Assembly: GCA_014529385.2 (NCBI GenBank)
Contig: CM043947.1
Location: 116,083,587-116,147,586, forward strand
DNA length: 64,000 nucleotides
Direction: 5' to 3'
Source: Adiantum capillus-veneris
Lineage: Eukaryota > Streptophyta > Polypodiopsida > Polypodiales > Pteridaceae
Positions 35,901 to 47,176 of this stretch are shown here, piece after piece; within the stretch, counting starts at the first letter, position 1; each line of letters starts with the position of its first letter. A program made the position numbers and the translations under genes. The notes under the pieces are model-generated. The model did not search any database. It was not told where the DNA came from and saw only the letters and a program-made list of their open reading frames with translations.

Positions 35901-36347
35901 CACTATCTCCCTCATTGGAAAGGTCTAGTGCATGGGCTACAACCCGCTCAGTGATTATTATCTCTGGTCTGCCTTGTAAATCTGTTACCTTGGCCACTCC
36001 ATCCTCTTTGATGCTTGTAACAAACCCCATCCTCTTTTGATGTCCACCCCTGTCGGTATTGCTTCGAAGTAGTTGTGGAGGTCAATTTTTTCCAAGTAGC
36101 CGGCCATTTCGCTTCGTACAAACTCATTGAGATCTCTCCGCAGCATTGGTAGCTCTATGAAATTGCCTTCATTGTCCTTGAACACTCCCTGGTAGATCTT
36201 TAGGTCATTGGACTCTAACAAATCCTCTTGTATCCAGGTGCTGGTGGGCTTTAGTGTTCACTCTGGAATGACAAAGGGTTCCACTTCGTCCAGATAATCT
36301 TTGATGGTCATTCTTTTCTTCTTTGCCGGTGACTTCCAGGCCGCCAT
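32904..36347 (-). pseudogene. Decayed coiled-coil gene of about 1,150 codons at the 3' end of an LTR element
   Basis: Reading starts MAAWKSPAKKKRMTIKDYL near 36342. It runs through a globular N-terminal region (with VYKEKKANYTFEDIANPKV and YIVPGELITKVVYGALH), a charged region, a proline-rich stretch (PSPQPSPPPSPPP, about 35020) and a K/E/Q-rich tail. A long heptad-rich coiled coil follows (34634 to about 33800), and then a C-terminal domain (about 33640-32907) with PTWLNYPKLL, YMVKTLTGAIKLF, MRKICRTIL, NLSGQPSKEV and NIFGPTILNLHARYE. Stops at about 36275, 35761, 34640, 33570 and 33552 and frameshifts near 36030, 34880 and 34770 break it. The C-terminal domain recurs at about 57120-57780. I do not recognise the family. 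The N-terminal part faintly recalls the putative plant transposon protein domain found in Ogre/Tat elements. Confidence 0.65.
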
Positions 36348-36364
36348 AGATCCTGTTGCACTCA

Positions 36365-38705
36365 GTAGTCCAAAGTTAGCGTTTTTTTTCATATTAGCTG
36401 CGAAACTGAGTTTTACTTATCCAAATGACTGGAAAATTGAAAATAAAGCTTAAAAGGAACTTGTGAAGCTGTGCATGGGCTCACAGTGCAAATCTGGCCA
36501 AAAATTTCCATCTAGACATCCTACGCGTAGGATGTCTTTTCATCAGAATTGGTTCATACTTGACATGCAGGTAGTGTAAGGCTCATGGAACATGGCTATA
36601 GGCTTGGATTTGAATTTGGCTATCAAAAAGTGGATTTTTGGGCTGATTCAGGCTTAAGGTCACAATTTGGGTAGAATGTCCATCATAGGTAGCAATTGAT
36701 GTCCAAATGGGTTAAAAATTGGTATATGGGCTCATTGCACCATGGTATTGGCTCCCATGATGTCATTCTTTGCACTAAAGGCTAAATTTATGCTGGAGAC
36801 ATCCTATGCGTAGGATGTCTTTTTTATCAAAATGACATGAAACTTGTTTCGTGGGTTGTCCTTGGCCTATGGAACATGGCCATGTTCTTGGATTTGAATT
36901 TGGACAAGATTTGGTAGGTCTTTGGACCATTATTGCCTCTATGACGTAACTTTGTGTTTTTCCATGCATATGAGGTCAAGCTTGGTCCAAATGTGATGAA
37001 ACCTGGTGTATGGCTTGTAAATGTCATTCAGAACATGTGCATGATAAAAAATGTTGGAGTTTGTGCCAAAAAGTGCCCTTGAGACATCCTATGCGTAGGA
37101 TGTCTCCTGGTGATTTTTTCAGTGCTAGTGCTCCCAGTGCTTGCCCTTTGCCCCCCTTAGTCCCTTTTGAGCCTAATTTCAACAAAAAAAGTCAAATGGA
37201 TAGAGTATAACTCCTTGTGTGGACTTCAGAGCCTCCGGGCCGTTTTATGACTTTTGAAGTGCTTTTTGGCAATGAAATTTCTCGATGTTGGTCTCCATAG
37301 CTTCTCGATCCCTTGGGGATCCTTGCCGTATGGTTTGTTTTTCGACTTTGGCTTCACCGGAGCTTCATTTGGCAATTTGTCACTCTAGAAGCACCCGTGG
37401 TTGCGTTTACATACCTTTGATGATTTTTGGTGGTCTACCACCAGAGGACTTGGTTGTTGATGGTCTAGGAAAGTTGCTCGTGAAGTTTGGTGGCAAACGG
37501 ACTTGCGGTTTGGCCGCAAGTGCCATATGACGCTTTGTGTGTCTAATGCCGTTTCTGAAGTTTAGTGCCACTTTGGGTCACTTTTTAGTCATGCGGGTCA
37601 TATAAACTTGTCGAGTATGTCGAGATGCTCCTACCCATGAATTTTGGTAGCATTTGGTCGCCGTTTCGCCGATTTCCCATTTGGTGGCCTCTTGCGGGTT
37701 TCTGGGAATTAGGGTTTTTCCCGATGGTTTCCTACTGTCTTTGGCCATCCAGGACTGGTCTCCTAGACTAGGGTAAGCTTCCGATGAAGTCTTGTTGCTT
37801 TTGGGTTAGCCGTTCGGCCGTCGTCTCTACCGCTCGCTTTGTGTGTGACCCCTACGCTAGTTTTCGCGACATAATGACAAACATGCGCGAAAAGCTCAAG
37901 GTGGTGAGCCTACCTCTCATTTCTAGAGCTCGTCAGGTAGTCGTGCGCATTGTAGAAGCTGTTGGAAGTTCGATCCGCTCTAGGTGGCAGAAGCTCTCTC
38001 CACAAAGTCAATAGTGAGAATGAGCTAAAAATGGGGTGAAAATTTCTTATAATGGAGGTCCCCAGGGCCACTTTTCATGAAATTTGACATGTGATGCTAT
38101 CTTCTTGAGAGATGCGGTTTAGGCTCAAAAATTTCTTGATTTGGACTCCATTTTCTCTGTTTACCAGAAATTTGGCATTTCGGTCAAAACCTGCAAAACA
38201 CGATTTCCGCTCCAGTCTCATAATTGCACCTCCATTGTACCATAGGTTTTCCTATAGTCACTGGTCATCCCCATATTTTTTGTTTTTCATTACGACAGTT
38301 TTTCACCTGCTTTTTGTATTTTTGAAGTTTTTCTACCGAAAATTAGCAAAATTAAAAGAAAAATAGAAAATCAAACCCAAAAAATCCCCAAAAATCATAA
38401 TAAATCACAAACATCACCGTAACACATTATATACACTCACATGCAATTTTTATGGCCGGATTTCTCCGTTTTACCAATATATTTTGCTTGAAAAATGGCT
38501 ATTTCTACTTATATACACACACACCTAGGGGCTTGATTTGGCGTTTGGCCCCATATACCTGTAGCTTCATGCTATATAAGGACATATATACTTGGGTTAC
38601 TCCAAAAAAAATTTCAATCAAACAACAACCCTTAAAATAGTGAAAAATCATGCCCTTTTTTGTTGTTTCTGTCATTGGTTCCACATTTGAGAGTGCTTGT
38701 AGAAT
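36365..38705 (-). other. Non-coding region, possible long LTR, with palindromic tandem repeats
   Basis: About 2.3 kb without coding signal lies between a purine-rich tract at about 38710 and the start of the coiled-coil gene. 36514-37105 holds three 24-bp palindromes spaced about 284 bases apart within a diverged tandem repeat. A TATATAAG word on the minus strand lies near 38518. It could be the 3' LTR of Gypsy-B or a leader of the coiled-coil gene. I could not align it to the 45948-47481 LTR. Confidence 0.4.
36514..37105. repeat. ~284-bp tandem repeat with embedded palindromes
   Basis: Palindromes at 36514-36537, 36797-36820 and 37082-37105 share the arms AGACATCCTA...TAGGATGTCT. The first is perfect; the other two have a single central change (TATGCGTA). 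Intervals are 283 and 285 bases. The spacers also align in part: ATGGAACATGGC followed by CTTGGATTTGAATTTGG occurs in both. Confidence 0.85.
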
Positions 38706-38760
38706 GCCTCCCCCCCTCCTAGCCGGAGTCCTCCCGGACGACAAGTTTTCGCCTCGGAGT
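38706..38760 (-). promoter_or_regulatory. Probable polypurine tract of Gypsy-B
   Basis: The minus strand reads CGGGAGGACTCCGGCTAGGA followed by GGGGGGAGGC, preceded by a GGCGAAAACTTGTCGTCC stretch of the sort found just upstream of 3' LTRs in plant gypsy elements. No clear TG start of an LTR follows. 38761-39022 contains no feature I can support. Confidence 0.4.
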
Positions 38761-39022
38761 ATGTGCCGTGCATAGGTTGAAAAAGTTGTGCTAATGCCTG
38801 GCTGATTAATGTGGCCCTATTTTATGCATACTCTGTCAATGGATGGAAAACTTAATGTTGTGCAAGAGAAGGGAATAAGCAAGATTCTTATTGGCATCTG
38901 TTGTCGAGGTTTTCTGCTTTCTTTGCAAGTAGCAGTTGTAACTCTACTACTCTCTGTTTAATTGTCTTTTTGGCAAAAGGCAATTGCTTTGCCGACACTG
39001 TTGATGGAGCCGTAGCTGTTTC

Positions 39023-39463
39023 TCAGGATAGAATTAGCTGGGATATAATGGCTATGGGCCTTCTAGCCTTGTCTTTCCATTGGTATTTTTTTGCTGCCGA
39101 TTTTTGTAGATGGTTTGGCACTTTCTTGTTTGCCACTGGTTTGTCTGCCATCGGCATCCACATATGTCGGTTTTCCTTTTTGAAATTTAGCTGTCTGCTT
39201 TCCATTGTTGTTTGTACTGAAGGGAGATTCTTTTGCTTTTGCTTTGGTATCCAAATGTGAGTGACATTTGGGTTATGGCTAAGCATTTTCTTTGGGATCC
39301 ATATTTGTTTTATGCCCTTGGTTTGTGGTTGAACCATCTGCTTTGTTGGAATTTTGTTTTTGCATTGTTGTTTTTCCGCCTTGTCATTTCTATCCTTCCG
39401 CATCCATACTTGTTTACCTTGTTTTGGTAGCCTAGATTTTTTCATTGTGGCCGTTGACTTCAT
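39023..39463 (-). CDS. Lysine-rich ORF with repeated tryptophan motif
   Basis: A 146-codon open frame downstream of the second protease-like domain, overlapping its end by about 32 bases in the +1 frame. It repeats a short motif, (Q/H)-(V/I/M)-W-(I/M)-(P/R)-K, as KQVWMRK, KQIWIPK, THIWIPK and RHMWMPM, about every 20-35 residues, in a very basic background. Similar W-I/V-P-K words occur in some plant retroelement Gag regions. It could be a nucleic-acid-binding tail of the polyprotein, reached by frameshift, or an eroded part of it. Function unknown. Confidence 0.45.
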   Translation of the reverse strand: MKSTATMKKSRLPKQGKQVWMRKDRNDKAEKQQCKNKIPTKQMVQPQTKGIKQIWIPKKMLSHNPNVTHIWIPKQKQKNLPSVQTTMESRQLNFKKENRHMWMPMADKPVANKKVPNHLQKSAAKKYQWKDKARRPIAIISQLILS

Positions 39464-39950
39464 CTGTTTGTAAGTAATATGGTTGGCTTTTACCTGATTT
39501 TTGGTCTCGGGTTTTCAGTTGAACATGATGGTATTTCTGAGCAAAAGTTATCACCTGTTGTTCATGTTCGTGCTGAATTTTGACTGCCTTTGCTTTCCAA
39601 TCTATCTGCACATTGTACTCTTTTTTCCAAGGTTTCCCCAACATCATTGGGTGTTGTGTGCTTTCATTTTTCATCACATAGAATTTGTGTAGATAAATAT
39701 ATTGATGTATCTGTACATGCAATATAGTCCATCCCAATATTTTCAATGGGTGTGATGTGCTACTTTCCAGCACTTGAGGAGTAGAATGAAGTTGACCTTT
39801 GACTTTGAGCTGTTGCTATAATCCGTTAGGGATCAAATATTCTTGAGCACCCGAATCAAGCAAAGCTATTGATTCAACTTGATTGCTTCCCACTTTGACT
39901 GTAATTATTGGCTCCACTGTTTCCTCCTCCAACTGCGTCAGTCCAATGGC
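39432..39950 (-). pseudogene. Second aspartic-protease-like domain, downstream of integrase (Gypsy-B)
   Basis: In the same frame as the integrase C-terminus the minus strand encodes ITVKVGSNQVESIALLDSGA, with the DSGA active-site motif at 39857-39846. About 70 residues later comes MMLGKPWKKEYNVQIDW, the counterpart of the I-L-G-R-P-W motif of retrotransposon proteases. One TAG (about 39818-39816) interrupts the domain ten residues after the active site. The normal protease position, between Gag and RT, retains only the C-terminal half in this element. A basic glutamine-rich linker joins this domain to the integrase tail. Confidence 0.65.
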
Positions 39951-41452
39951 ATTGATTCGCAATGGTGTCCCACTTTGTTGTTGTTGTCGCAGAAGCCGTC
40001 TTTTTGCAATGCGTTCTTGTGCTTCGGCTTGAGCTTCTTCTCGTACCCTCTGTTTTTCCTTCGTTCTTTGTTTTCCTTGATGAATTTGTTGGAGCATTTC
40101 CTGTGTGAGTGGTAGATGATACCTCCTCAGTCGACATCCACTAATCCTGTTTGGCATTTCTTCACCTGCTAATGTAGCAAGCTTGACAGCTCCACTTTGT
40201 GATAGATCACTAATCACAAATGGTCCCATCCCTCGCTTTTTAAGTTTCTTGGCATGTTGTTTCAGGGTATAAACAAGTACGTAATCACCTGTTTTAGACT
40301 CTTTGGTACGCACATGTTTGTCAAAAAATTCCTTTTGTCTTCTCTTTTTAGCATAGATTGAAGCAACAGCTCGTAAGTGGAGTTCATCTAGCTTTTCAAG
40401 ATCATCAATCGTTGAAGGGAGCTCTTGCCCTGTCCATTCCAAGCTTTTTGCTACTCGTAGAGTTGGAATTAAAAACTCTATGGGTAGTATAGCATTTAGG
40501 CCAAACACCATGTTGTATGGTGTTGTTCCTATCGATGTTTTGTAAGCTACTTGGATGCCCATAGTGTTGAGTGTAGCTGATGATCCCAATCTGTTCTTGA
40601 TTCTGACACTATTTTAGTGAGAACCATACATAGTGTTTTATTTGTGGCCTCAGCTTGCCCATTGGCCTGTGGATGGTATGGTGCGGATTTCCTATGTATG
40701 ACCATGAATTCCTGAAGCAGATATTCAATGATTTCATTGAGAAAGTGTGTTCCATTGTCACTGACAATTTCTATTGGTAACCCATAACGTACAAAAACAT
40801 TCTCATACAAAAATTCTGTCGTGGTGCGTGCATCAGCTTTTTGTGTTTCTTTGGCTTCGACCCATTTTGTGAGATAGTCCGTGGCCACTATGATATATTG
40901 GGTATGGTTGTGATATGCAGGGGGTGATATAGGTCCCACAAAATTAATGCCCCATTTTGTAAATGCTCTTGCTCCCATCATTGGTCGTAATGGAATCTCA
41001 TCTCTTTTTATTGGCATTTTGGTGCGTTGACATGCATCACAACGCTTTACGAACTCTTCAACATCCATGTGCAATGTAGGCCACCAAATTCCTGCAGTTA
41101 AGAAAAATTTTGTTGTCTTATCGCCCGAAAAATGGCCTCCACTTATTCCACGATGTGCATGTTCTAGAATCAGCAGGTATTCGCTTTCACTTGCACAGAT
41201 TCTAAGTTGATTGTCCTTTCCTCGCCTATAGAGTTAATTCCCAATTAACTAAAAGTCACGTGCTTCCAGTTCTATAGCTTTTTTCCGTGCTCTTGTGATG
41301 TTCTCAGGGAATGTCCTGGTGGTTAAGAAGTCAATGATATATTGACTCCATGCACGTGCTATGTTTACCTGAAACAAAGTTCCGTGATCCACTGGTCGTT
41401 TGGCACTACATATAGTACAATTGGTAACATAAGAATGTGTATCCACATACAT
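39951..41452 (-). pseudogene. Gypsy-B integrase region
   Basis: The HHCC finger is partly visible (YVTNCTICSAKRP near 41410 and FVKRCDACQRTKMP near 41045, probably from duplicated or shifted sequence). The catalytic core follows: KWGINFVGPIS (N in place of the first catalytic D), IVSDNGTHFLNE and HPQANGQAEATNKT. After a frameshift near 40589 the sequence continues with YKTSIGTTPYNMVFG, and the post-integrase tail includes GPFVISDLSQSGAVKLATL. Frameshifts and the altered catalytic residue show it is inactive. The integrase would join the cDNA to the host chromosome. Confidence 0.8.
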
Positions 41453-41459
41453 AGTTGGC

Positions 41460-44439
41460 CAATAAACCCCTAACTGTTTTACTATCTAGTGTGTCTTCAC
41501 TGTTGAACAATGAAATGCACAACCCTGGACATGTGCCTCTTCAAGGTAGCACTCGAATTATTTCGGATTTATACATAATCGTAGGATTAGGTCAGATTCA
41601 AGATGATACAGCCGTCCTACTATCAACTAGAAGTTTTTTGTTTGTCGAATTGTTTGCTGTTTGGATCTGCATTCCGTATTATCAAACTCACTTCCAAAGG
41701 AAAGAATGCTAACAATTTCTTGAGACCATTTGGGTACCATTTCAATGTTGAAAAGATAAGCATCTGGTATGTCATCATCTGCTCCTTCAGGAGCTTCCCC
41801 TTTGTGTATCCTTGAAAGATGATCTGCTCGTAGATGGGTTTTACCCTTTTTGACCACTATTGTGAAGTCAAATTCTAGCAATATAATAAACCAGCGTACG
41901 ATTCTCCCTGTATTGCAAGGTTTATTTACTAGGTACAAAAGAGCTTGATGATCTGTGAAGAACAAAAATTTGTTTGCAAGCAAATAATGCCGAAATTTCT
42001 TTATAGCATAAATCATTCCTAACCCTTTCCTCTCGGTGGTTGTGTAGTTCTTTTCTGCACTGTTTTACTGTCGACTCGCATAGCAAACCGGAAAATCCAT
42101 TTTTCCGTCTCAAGGTTGAGCTAGAATACTTCCAATGGCATATGCTGAGGCATCAATGTGCACATGGAATATCTTTTCCCAATCTGGTTCCTTTAGTACA
42201 GGTGCTGATATAAGGTTTCCTTTAGCTTTTGGAATGAAGTTTCACACTCCTCGGTCCACTCGAAATTGACAAGCAAACGATACAGAGGTTGTGCGATAAC
42301 CGCATACATGTATATGAATCTTCGATAATATCCGCAGTGTCCCATGAAGGATTGCACTTGTTTTGCATTAGTAGGTGTGGGCAGGTCTACGATGACTTTG
42401 ACTTTGTCTAGGTCTGTGGTTATGCCATTTCTTGAGACAACGTGTCCTAAGATTCATCCTTGCTTAATCATAAATACACACTTTTCTGGGTTGAGACAGA
42501 TTCGATATGTCCTGCACTTTTCAAAGACCTTTTGCAAATGGTCAATATGTTCCTCTCGCAGAAGAGAGTGTACACACAGGTCATCCATGAAAATTTCTAA
42601 GAATATTCTTAGGTATTCCTTAAATGCGTGAGTCATTAACCTCTGGAAAGTGGCTGGTGCATTAGTTAAGCCAAATGGCATGACTCGATCCACATAAATC
42701 CCCCATTCTGTGGCAAACGCTGTTTTGTGTTGATCCTCCCTTGCTATTGCCAGTTGGTTGTATCCTGAAAACCCATCTAGAAAGCAATAAGCCCGTTTCC
42801 CGGCCACTCGCTCAAGGACATGTTTTGTGATTGGCAAGGGATAATTATCCCTTATGGTTGCTGCATTCACCTTCTTGAGTTTTACACACACTCGGAGTTT
42901 TCCATTCTTTTTGGGAACTATCACAATGGGTGACACCCAGTCTGTATGTTCGATCTCATAGATGAATTCAGCTTCCATCAGTTTATCAATCTCTTCTTTG
43001 ATTCGTTTAGCAAATGTGTCATTATATGTATAAGGACGTTGTTTGCTAGGTTTGCCATCCGATTTCAAAGGAATTGTATGTTGGCATATCAATGGATCAA
43101 CTCCTTTGAGGTCTTTATAGGACCAAGCGAACACATCTTTATACTTCTTGAGAAGTTTTGTTAGTTGTGCTTCCTCCTCAGGCTCTAAATCGTTAGCTAT
43201 ATAGACCGGCTGAGGCTTTTCACCTGGTTCTGCGAGGTCTATCTTTTTTGCATTTTCAAGCCCATCGTAAGATTCTTGGTTGATTCTCTCCCTGATTGGT
43301 GGTGTCATGATGATTTTTCTGTCCTGGATAGTAAATTTCCGATAGTGTGATGGTACATTCATGTTCTCTTTTTTTGACTCCCCTTTACCATCACTATCTT
43401 CTTCAGTAGTCCATATCTCTCTCAAAGACTGTTTCAGTTCTTGGTATTTCTGTTTACGCTCCAGTTTGGTCCACTCTTGGTCTTTTGTTGTTTCTTTTTT
43501 TGAATTTTGAGATTTTTGTGATTTTGTTTCGGTTTTAGCTTTTCGTACTTGTTTTGTTTCCTCTCGCGTTCTTTCTTTTCGATTCTTTGAGAATCTTCCC
43601 AATATTAGATCTTTTACACAATCCTCTGCTTTTACAAGCATCAAATAGTGAGTTTTACCTTTTATCTTGGGCATCAGGCTCTCCCTCGCTTTGTTTCTTG
43701 CTCGTTTCCTCCTATAGCGTTCTTGGCGTCTAGGGTGCTGATTAGCAAAATCATAAAACTTGATATTCTCGGTTTCATTTCCATGCTCACTTGAGGTGTC
43801 TGAACTCTCATTATCTGCCTCATCATTTACTTCCAAATGTTCAGAGGATTTGTAAAACTCTTCTTGTTCTGGAGGTTCTACCGTCTCCTTTTCTGGTATA
43901 ACGCTTACCATGTAATAGGGTAACACATTATAGCCATCCTTATCGTAAAATTTTGTTGTTGGACTATTGGTAATGGTACAGACATTCAATGTTTCCAGTA
44001 TGTGTTCCCATTCTAGAGGTTCCAAGGCATCTTCAAGGAAAGGTTCCGGAATATACTCCTTGTCCTCAATTGCCCTTTCTAAGACACATTCCACTTTTCT
44101 GAAGCTTCCACAATGTGAAGCTCCGCACATCCATAGCTATTTTGGTTGCCCTAACCATGTTGGTAGTTCCAATCCTGCTACTGTAGCCAAATCAAACTCT
44201 TCCACAGGTGTTTGGTTCACATCTTTGTAACTATGGTCTTTTAGGTGTATTTTAGTTGTTGTCTTGCCATGTCTGAGGTATATGTGGTCATAACCCCAAT
44301 CTTGGACCATCTTCAATTGTCGCATGAATGGTCGTCCCAAGATGATCTCATAATTGTTCTTTTTGTCGAAATCGACTATTGCTTTTGCTCTCCAAAATCC
44401 AACTTTTTGAAGACAGTGTCTTTGAGTTGTAGGTCCCAA
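41460..44439 (-). pseudogene. Gypsy-B partial protease, reverse transcriptase and RNase H
   Basis: It begins with the distal half of an aspartic protease (YEIILGRPFMRQLKMVQDWG, about 44370). A long charged spacer rich in K/E follows, and then RT: FAWSYKDLKGVDP, DWVSPIVIVPKKNGKLRVCV, LDGFSGYNQLAI, MPFGLTNAPATFQ and the catalytic FMDD at about 42588-42577. A stop at about 42454 ends that frame. RNase H continues in other frames, with the distal part KFRHYLLANKFLFFTDHQAL at about 42000. The RT conserved CVDF is CVKL here. Stops at about 44137, 42454 and 42230 and at least two frameshifts disable it. Confidence 0.85.
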
Positions 44440-45530
44440 AACTTGTCTACATATTTGTGGATGGATTCATTGGGAGAGAGCTTTAAGCTTCGCCATTCGG
44501 TGAGTACTTTTTCTTTGGCATCGGTGGCCAAAAACTGCTTCATAATGGAAGCTCTTAAAGCTTTCCATGTTCGTGGAGCTTCACCGTTGGCTCGTAGGCT
44601 AGACCACCATTGTCTGGCGGACTTTTGAAAGTGCATAGCAACATGGCGTAGCTTCGAGGACTCCGTGAAGCCCTCATCTGCAAACGCCGCATCGAATTGT
44701 TGGATAAAGGCCAAGACTTTGTCCGTAGCACCAAAGGTACCATCATAGGTAAGGAAAGAGATGCTCTTCCCTCCCTCTTTCGATTTCTTCAGCTTGGACG
44801 ACCTCTTCCATGCGGCATAGAATTTTCTATGGCCTCTTCTTTTTTATGGTTCAAAAGTTGCACCACCACATTCTTCAGAAGGTAAAGAATTTGAAGAAGG
44901 TGGAGAAGAGGGTGACCTCTTTCTCGCCTTTTTCTTGTCCTGATCTTTGTCGTCTTCACCATTGCTTTCATAAGAGGAAGAGGATGAAGAAGATGCAGAA
45001 GAGGGTGTCCTCTTTCTCGCCTTTTTCTTCTCTTGCTTTTTATCATCCCTCTTCGAATTGTGGTGAGGAGAAGAATACGATGGTCTTATCCGCTTTGGTG
45101 GTGATGGAGAGCGTTTAGCCCGCTGTCTTCGTGGAGCCATCTCCGCCGAGGTGGCGGGAGACTCGCTTATTTCTCGTTCCTTCGGTGGAGGCTCTTGAGT
45201 TCTCCTTTGGGAAGGAGATACATCATCAAGAAGTAAATTCTTGAGCCCTTCATAAGGATTCTATTCTTCTTCCCGAATCGGAGAGAGACCTCTTTTGGTA
45301 GTCTCACAAGGAGGCTTCCTAGGTGTTCTCTCGTCATGGTGATTAGCTTGAAGAATCCCGTGAGCACGGAGCTGCCGTTGCACTTCAATTTGGAGAGATG
45401 GATTGCCCATGGCTTGTTGAAGCCTAGAAACAAGATAGTTAACAAGCATTGAAGCATCATTAGTAGTTTGCTCATGCGCAAAATCAAAGTTATCAACATT
45501 AATTTCACTCTCTTTACTATTGTCAGCCAT
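44376..45530 (-). pseudogene. Gypsy-B gag
   Basis: One frame from MADNSKESEINVDNFDFAH (45530) to 44376, broken by TAG at about 45262 and a TGA/TAG near 44842. The N-terminal half is basic and serine-rich, with a duplicated KKKARKR(T/S)PSS unit. The C-terminal half is a retrotransposon Gag capsid domain (FIQQFDAAFADEGFTESSKL, then MHFQKSARQWWSSLRA, then WRSLKLSPNESIHKYVDKFW). No CCHC knuckle follows: the frame runs straight into sequence that, one base over, encodes the middle of the protease. A deletion has therefore removed the nucleocapsid and the protease active site. Confidence 0.8.
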
Positions 45531-45933
45531 TCTAACAACTTTTAGGTGTAAACTTTTTAGGTGTACCTTGGCACTTCAAGCCCTATTTGCTACTCCTCTT
45601 TACCCATTTAGAAAAAGCACTCAAGTTACCGTACCCGCGGCTTGAATACCATTAATTGCAAGGAATAGAACAGAGGGTCTTTCAACACCAAAACAACACC
45701 GGCTCCTGTCCAGCTTCTAATAGCTCAAAAGTGGTTAAGCCGTAAGCAAGCCCTGTACGACTCCACTATTAAGACCATAGCTCTCGACGGTGATGCCCCA
45801 TTAACTGCACAAAGGCAGGCACGCTGCAAGGCTGAAAAATCCCTATTCTACTTACTCACATGCAATTAATAATACCAACCATTTGTAGCTAGCTTGAGGA
45901 CCTCCCTTCTTGAGCAAGAAAAGAGAAACCTTG
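45531..45933 (-). other. Gypsy-B leader
   Basis: About 400 bases between the primer binding site and the gag start. No coding signal or strong repeat on the transcribed strand. Confidence 0.6.
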
Positions 45934-45947
45934 AGCTCTGATACCAA
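45934..45947 (-). promoter_or_regulatory. tRNA-iMet primer binding site of Gypsy-B
   Basis: The minus strand reads TTGGTATCAGAGCTC immediately inside the LTR end. TGGTATCAGAGC is the standard plant primer site complementary to the initiator methionine tRNA 3' end. Confidence 0.9.
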
Positions 45948-47137
45948 TGTAACATTTAATGGCCTAATAACTTATGTGTAGCGGAAATTAGCATGAACAT
46001 AGTGGGCATTTAATTAGAATAGATCCCTAATGAGAATTACAAGAGTGCTTGGGTGGAGAGAGCAACAAAAAGCATAACACCTAGTTAGATAGCATCGACA
46101 ATACTTTCAAAAGAGAGAGAAATTAAGCTATTGACAACAATTGAGGACCGGATTTGCATGGAGCCGGTCCCCCCTCCAAAAGGCTTTGTATTATGGTTTC
46201 TCCCATCAAGAGAGACATTGTACAATACAATTCTTTGTGTTCCTTCAAGACTAGCTAGTGCAATGAAGATGGAAACTTCATGCACTAAGCAAAACACTTA
46301 ACAAACACAACTTGAATTATCCCCATTCTCAGACCCAAGACCTCACACACCTTCGAAGATGGTGAGAGCTAGCAGGGTATGAGAGTAGATTGAGAGGAAG
46401 AAGGAGTATCTTACGAGAAAGATGTACATCTCCTCACATAATCACTCATATTAGCATAGCTTAGCTTAATAATTAGCTTGGTAGAGGAGATGAGCATGCA
46501 TTGAAGCTTGGCTCTTGGTTGGAGTTGCATCCACATGCCAAGAGAGTGTTGATGTAGGCTTCTATCTCACAAGCTTGGAGTAGGTGATGAGTTCTCCATT
46601 AAAGCTTGGGAAGAGATAGTCTTCTCTTTCTTCACACATGAGATTGTGTGAGTGTGTGTGTGATAATGACTTGCAAAAATCAGCCCCCTCTCTCTCTTGG
46701 GCGAGCCCCCTTGCTATTTGCTCTTGCTACAGCCTCATTGGCTCTCCCCAAGTCAAGCCAATCACCTTTAAGCAGCATAAGTGATAGCCTTTTGACATGT
46801 GTCCCCCTTTCCCCTTTTGTGAGAGCTTTAGGTAATTAAATAATTAAACTAAACTCTCATTGGACCCCTTTGCCTCCTGGCCAATAGGAATCACGCAAGC
46901 CATTGGGCTCTTGAATGCTCATTGGACCCCTTGGGAGACTGCCCAATAGTCTTCTAGGAGACTTAATTCTCGTTGGTTTCTTTTATTAAATGTTTTTAAA
47001 TTACTTAAACTAGATTTACTCTAGTCTAAATCTCATTGGTCCACCTCCAAGGCCATCCAATAGGAATTGGGCACACCTTGCGGGCATCTGGCCTAGGGAG
47101 CTGACATGTGTCCCTAATTCCCTTTGTGTAAAGGGAG

Positions 47138-47176
<39 letters not shown>

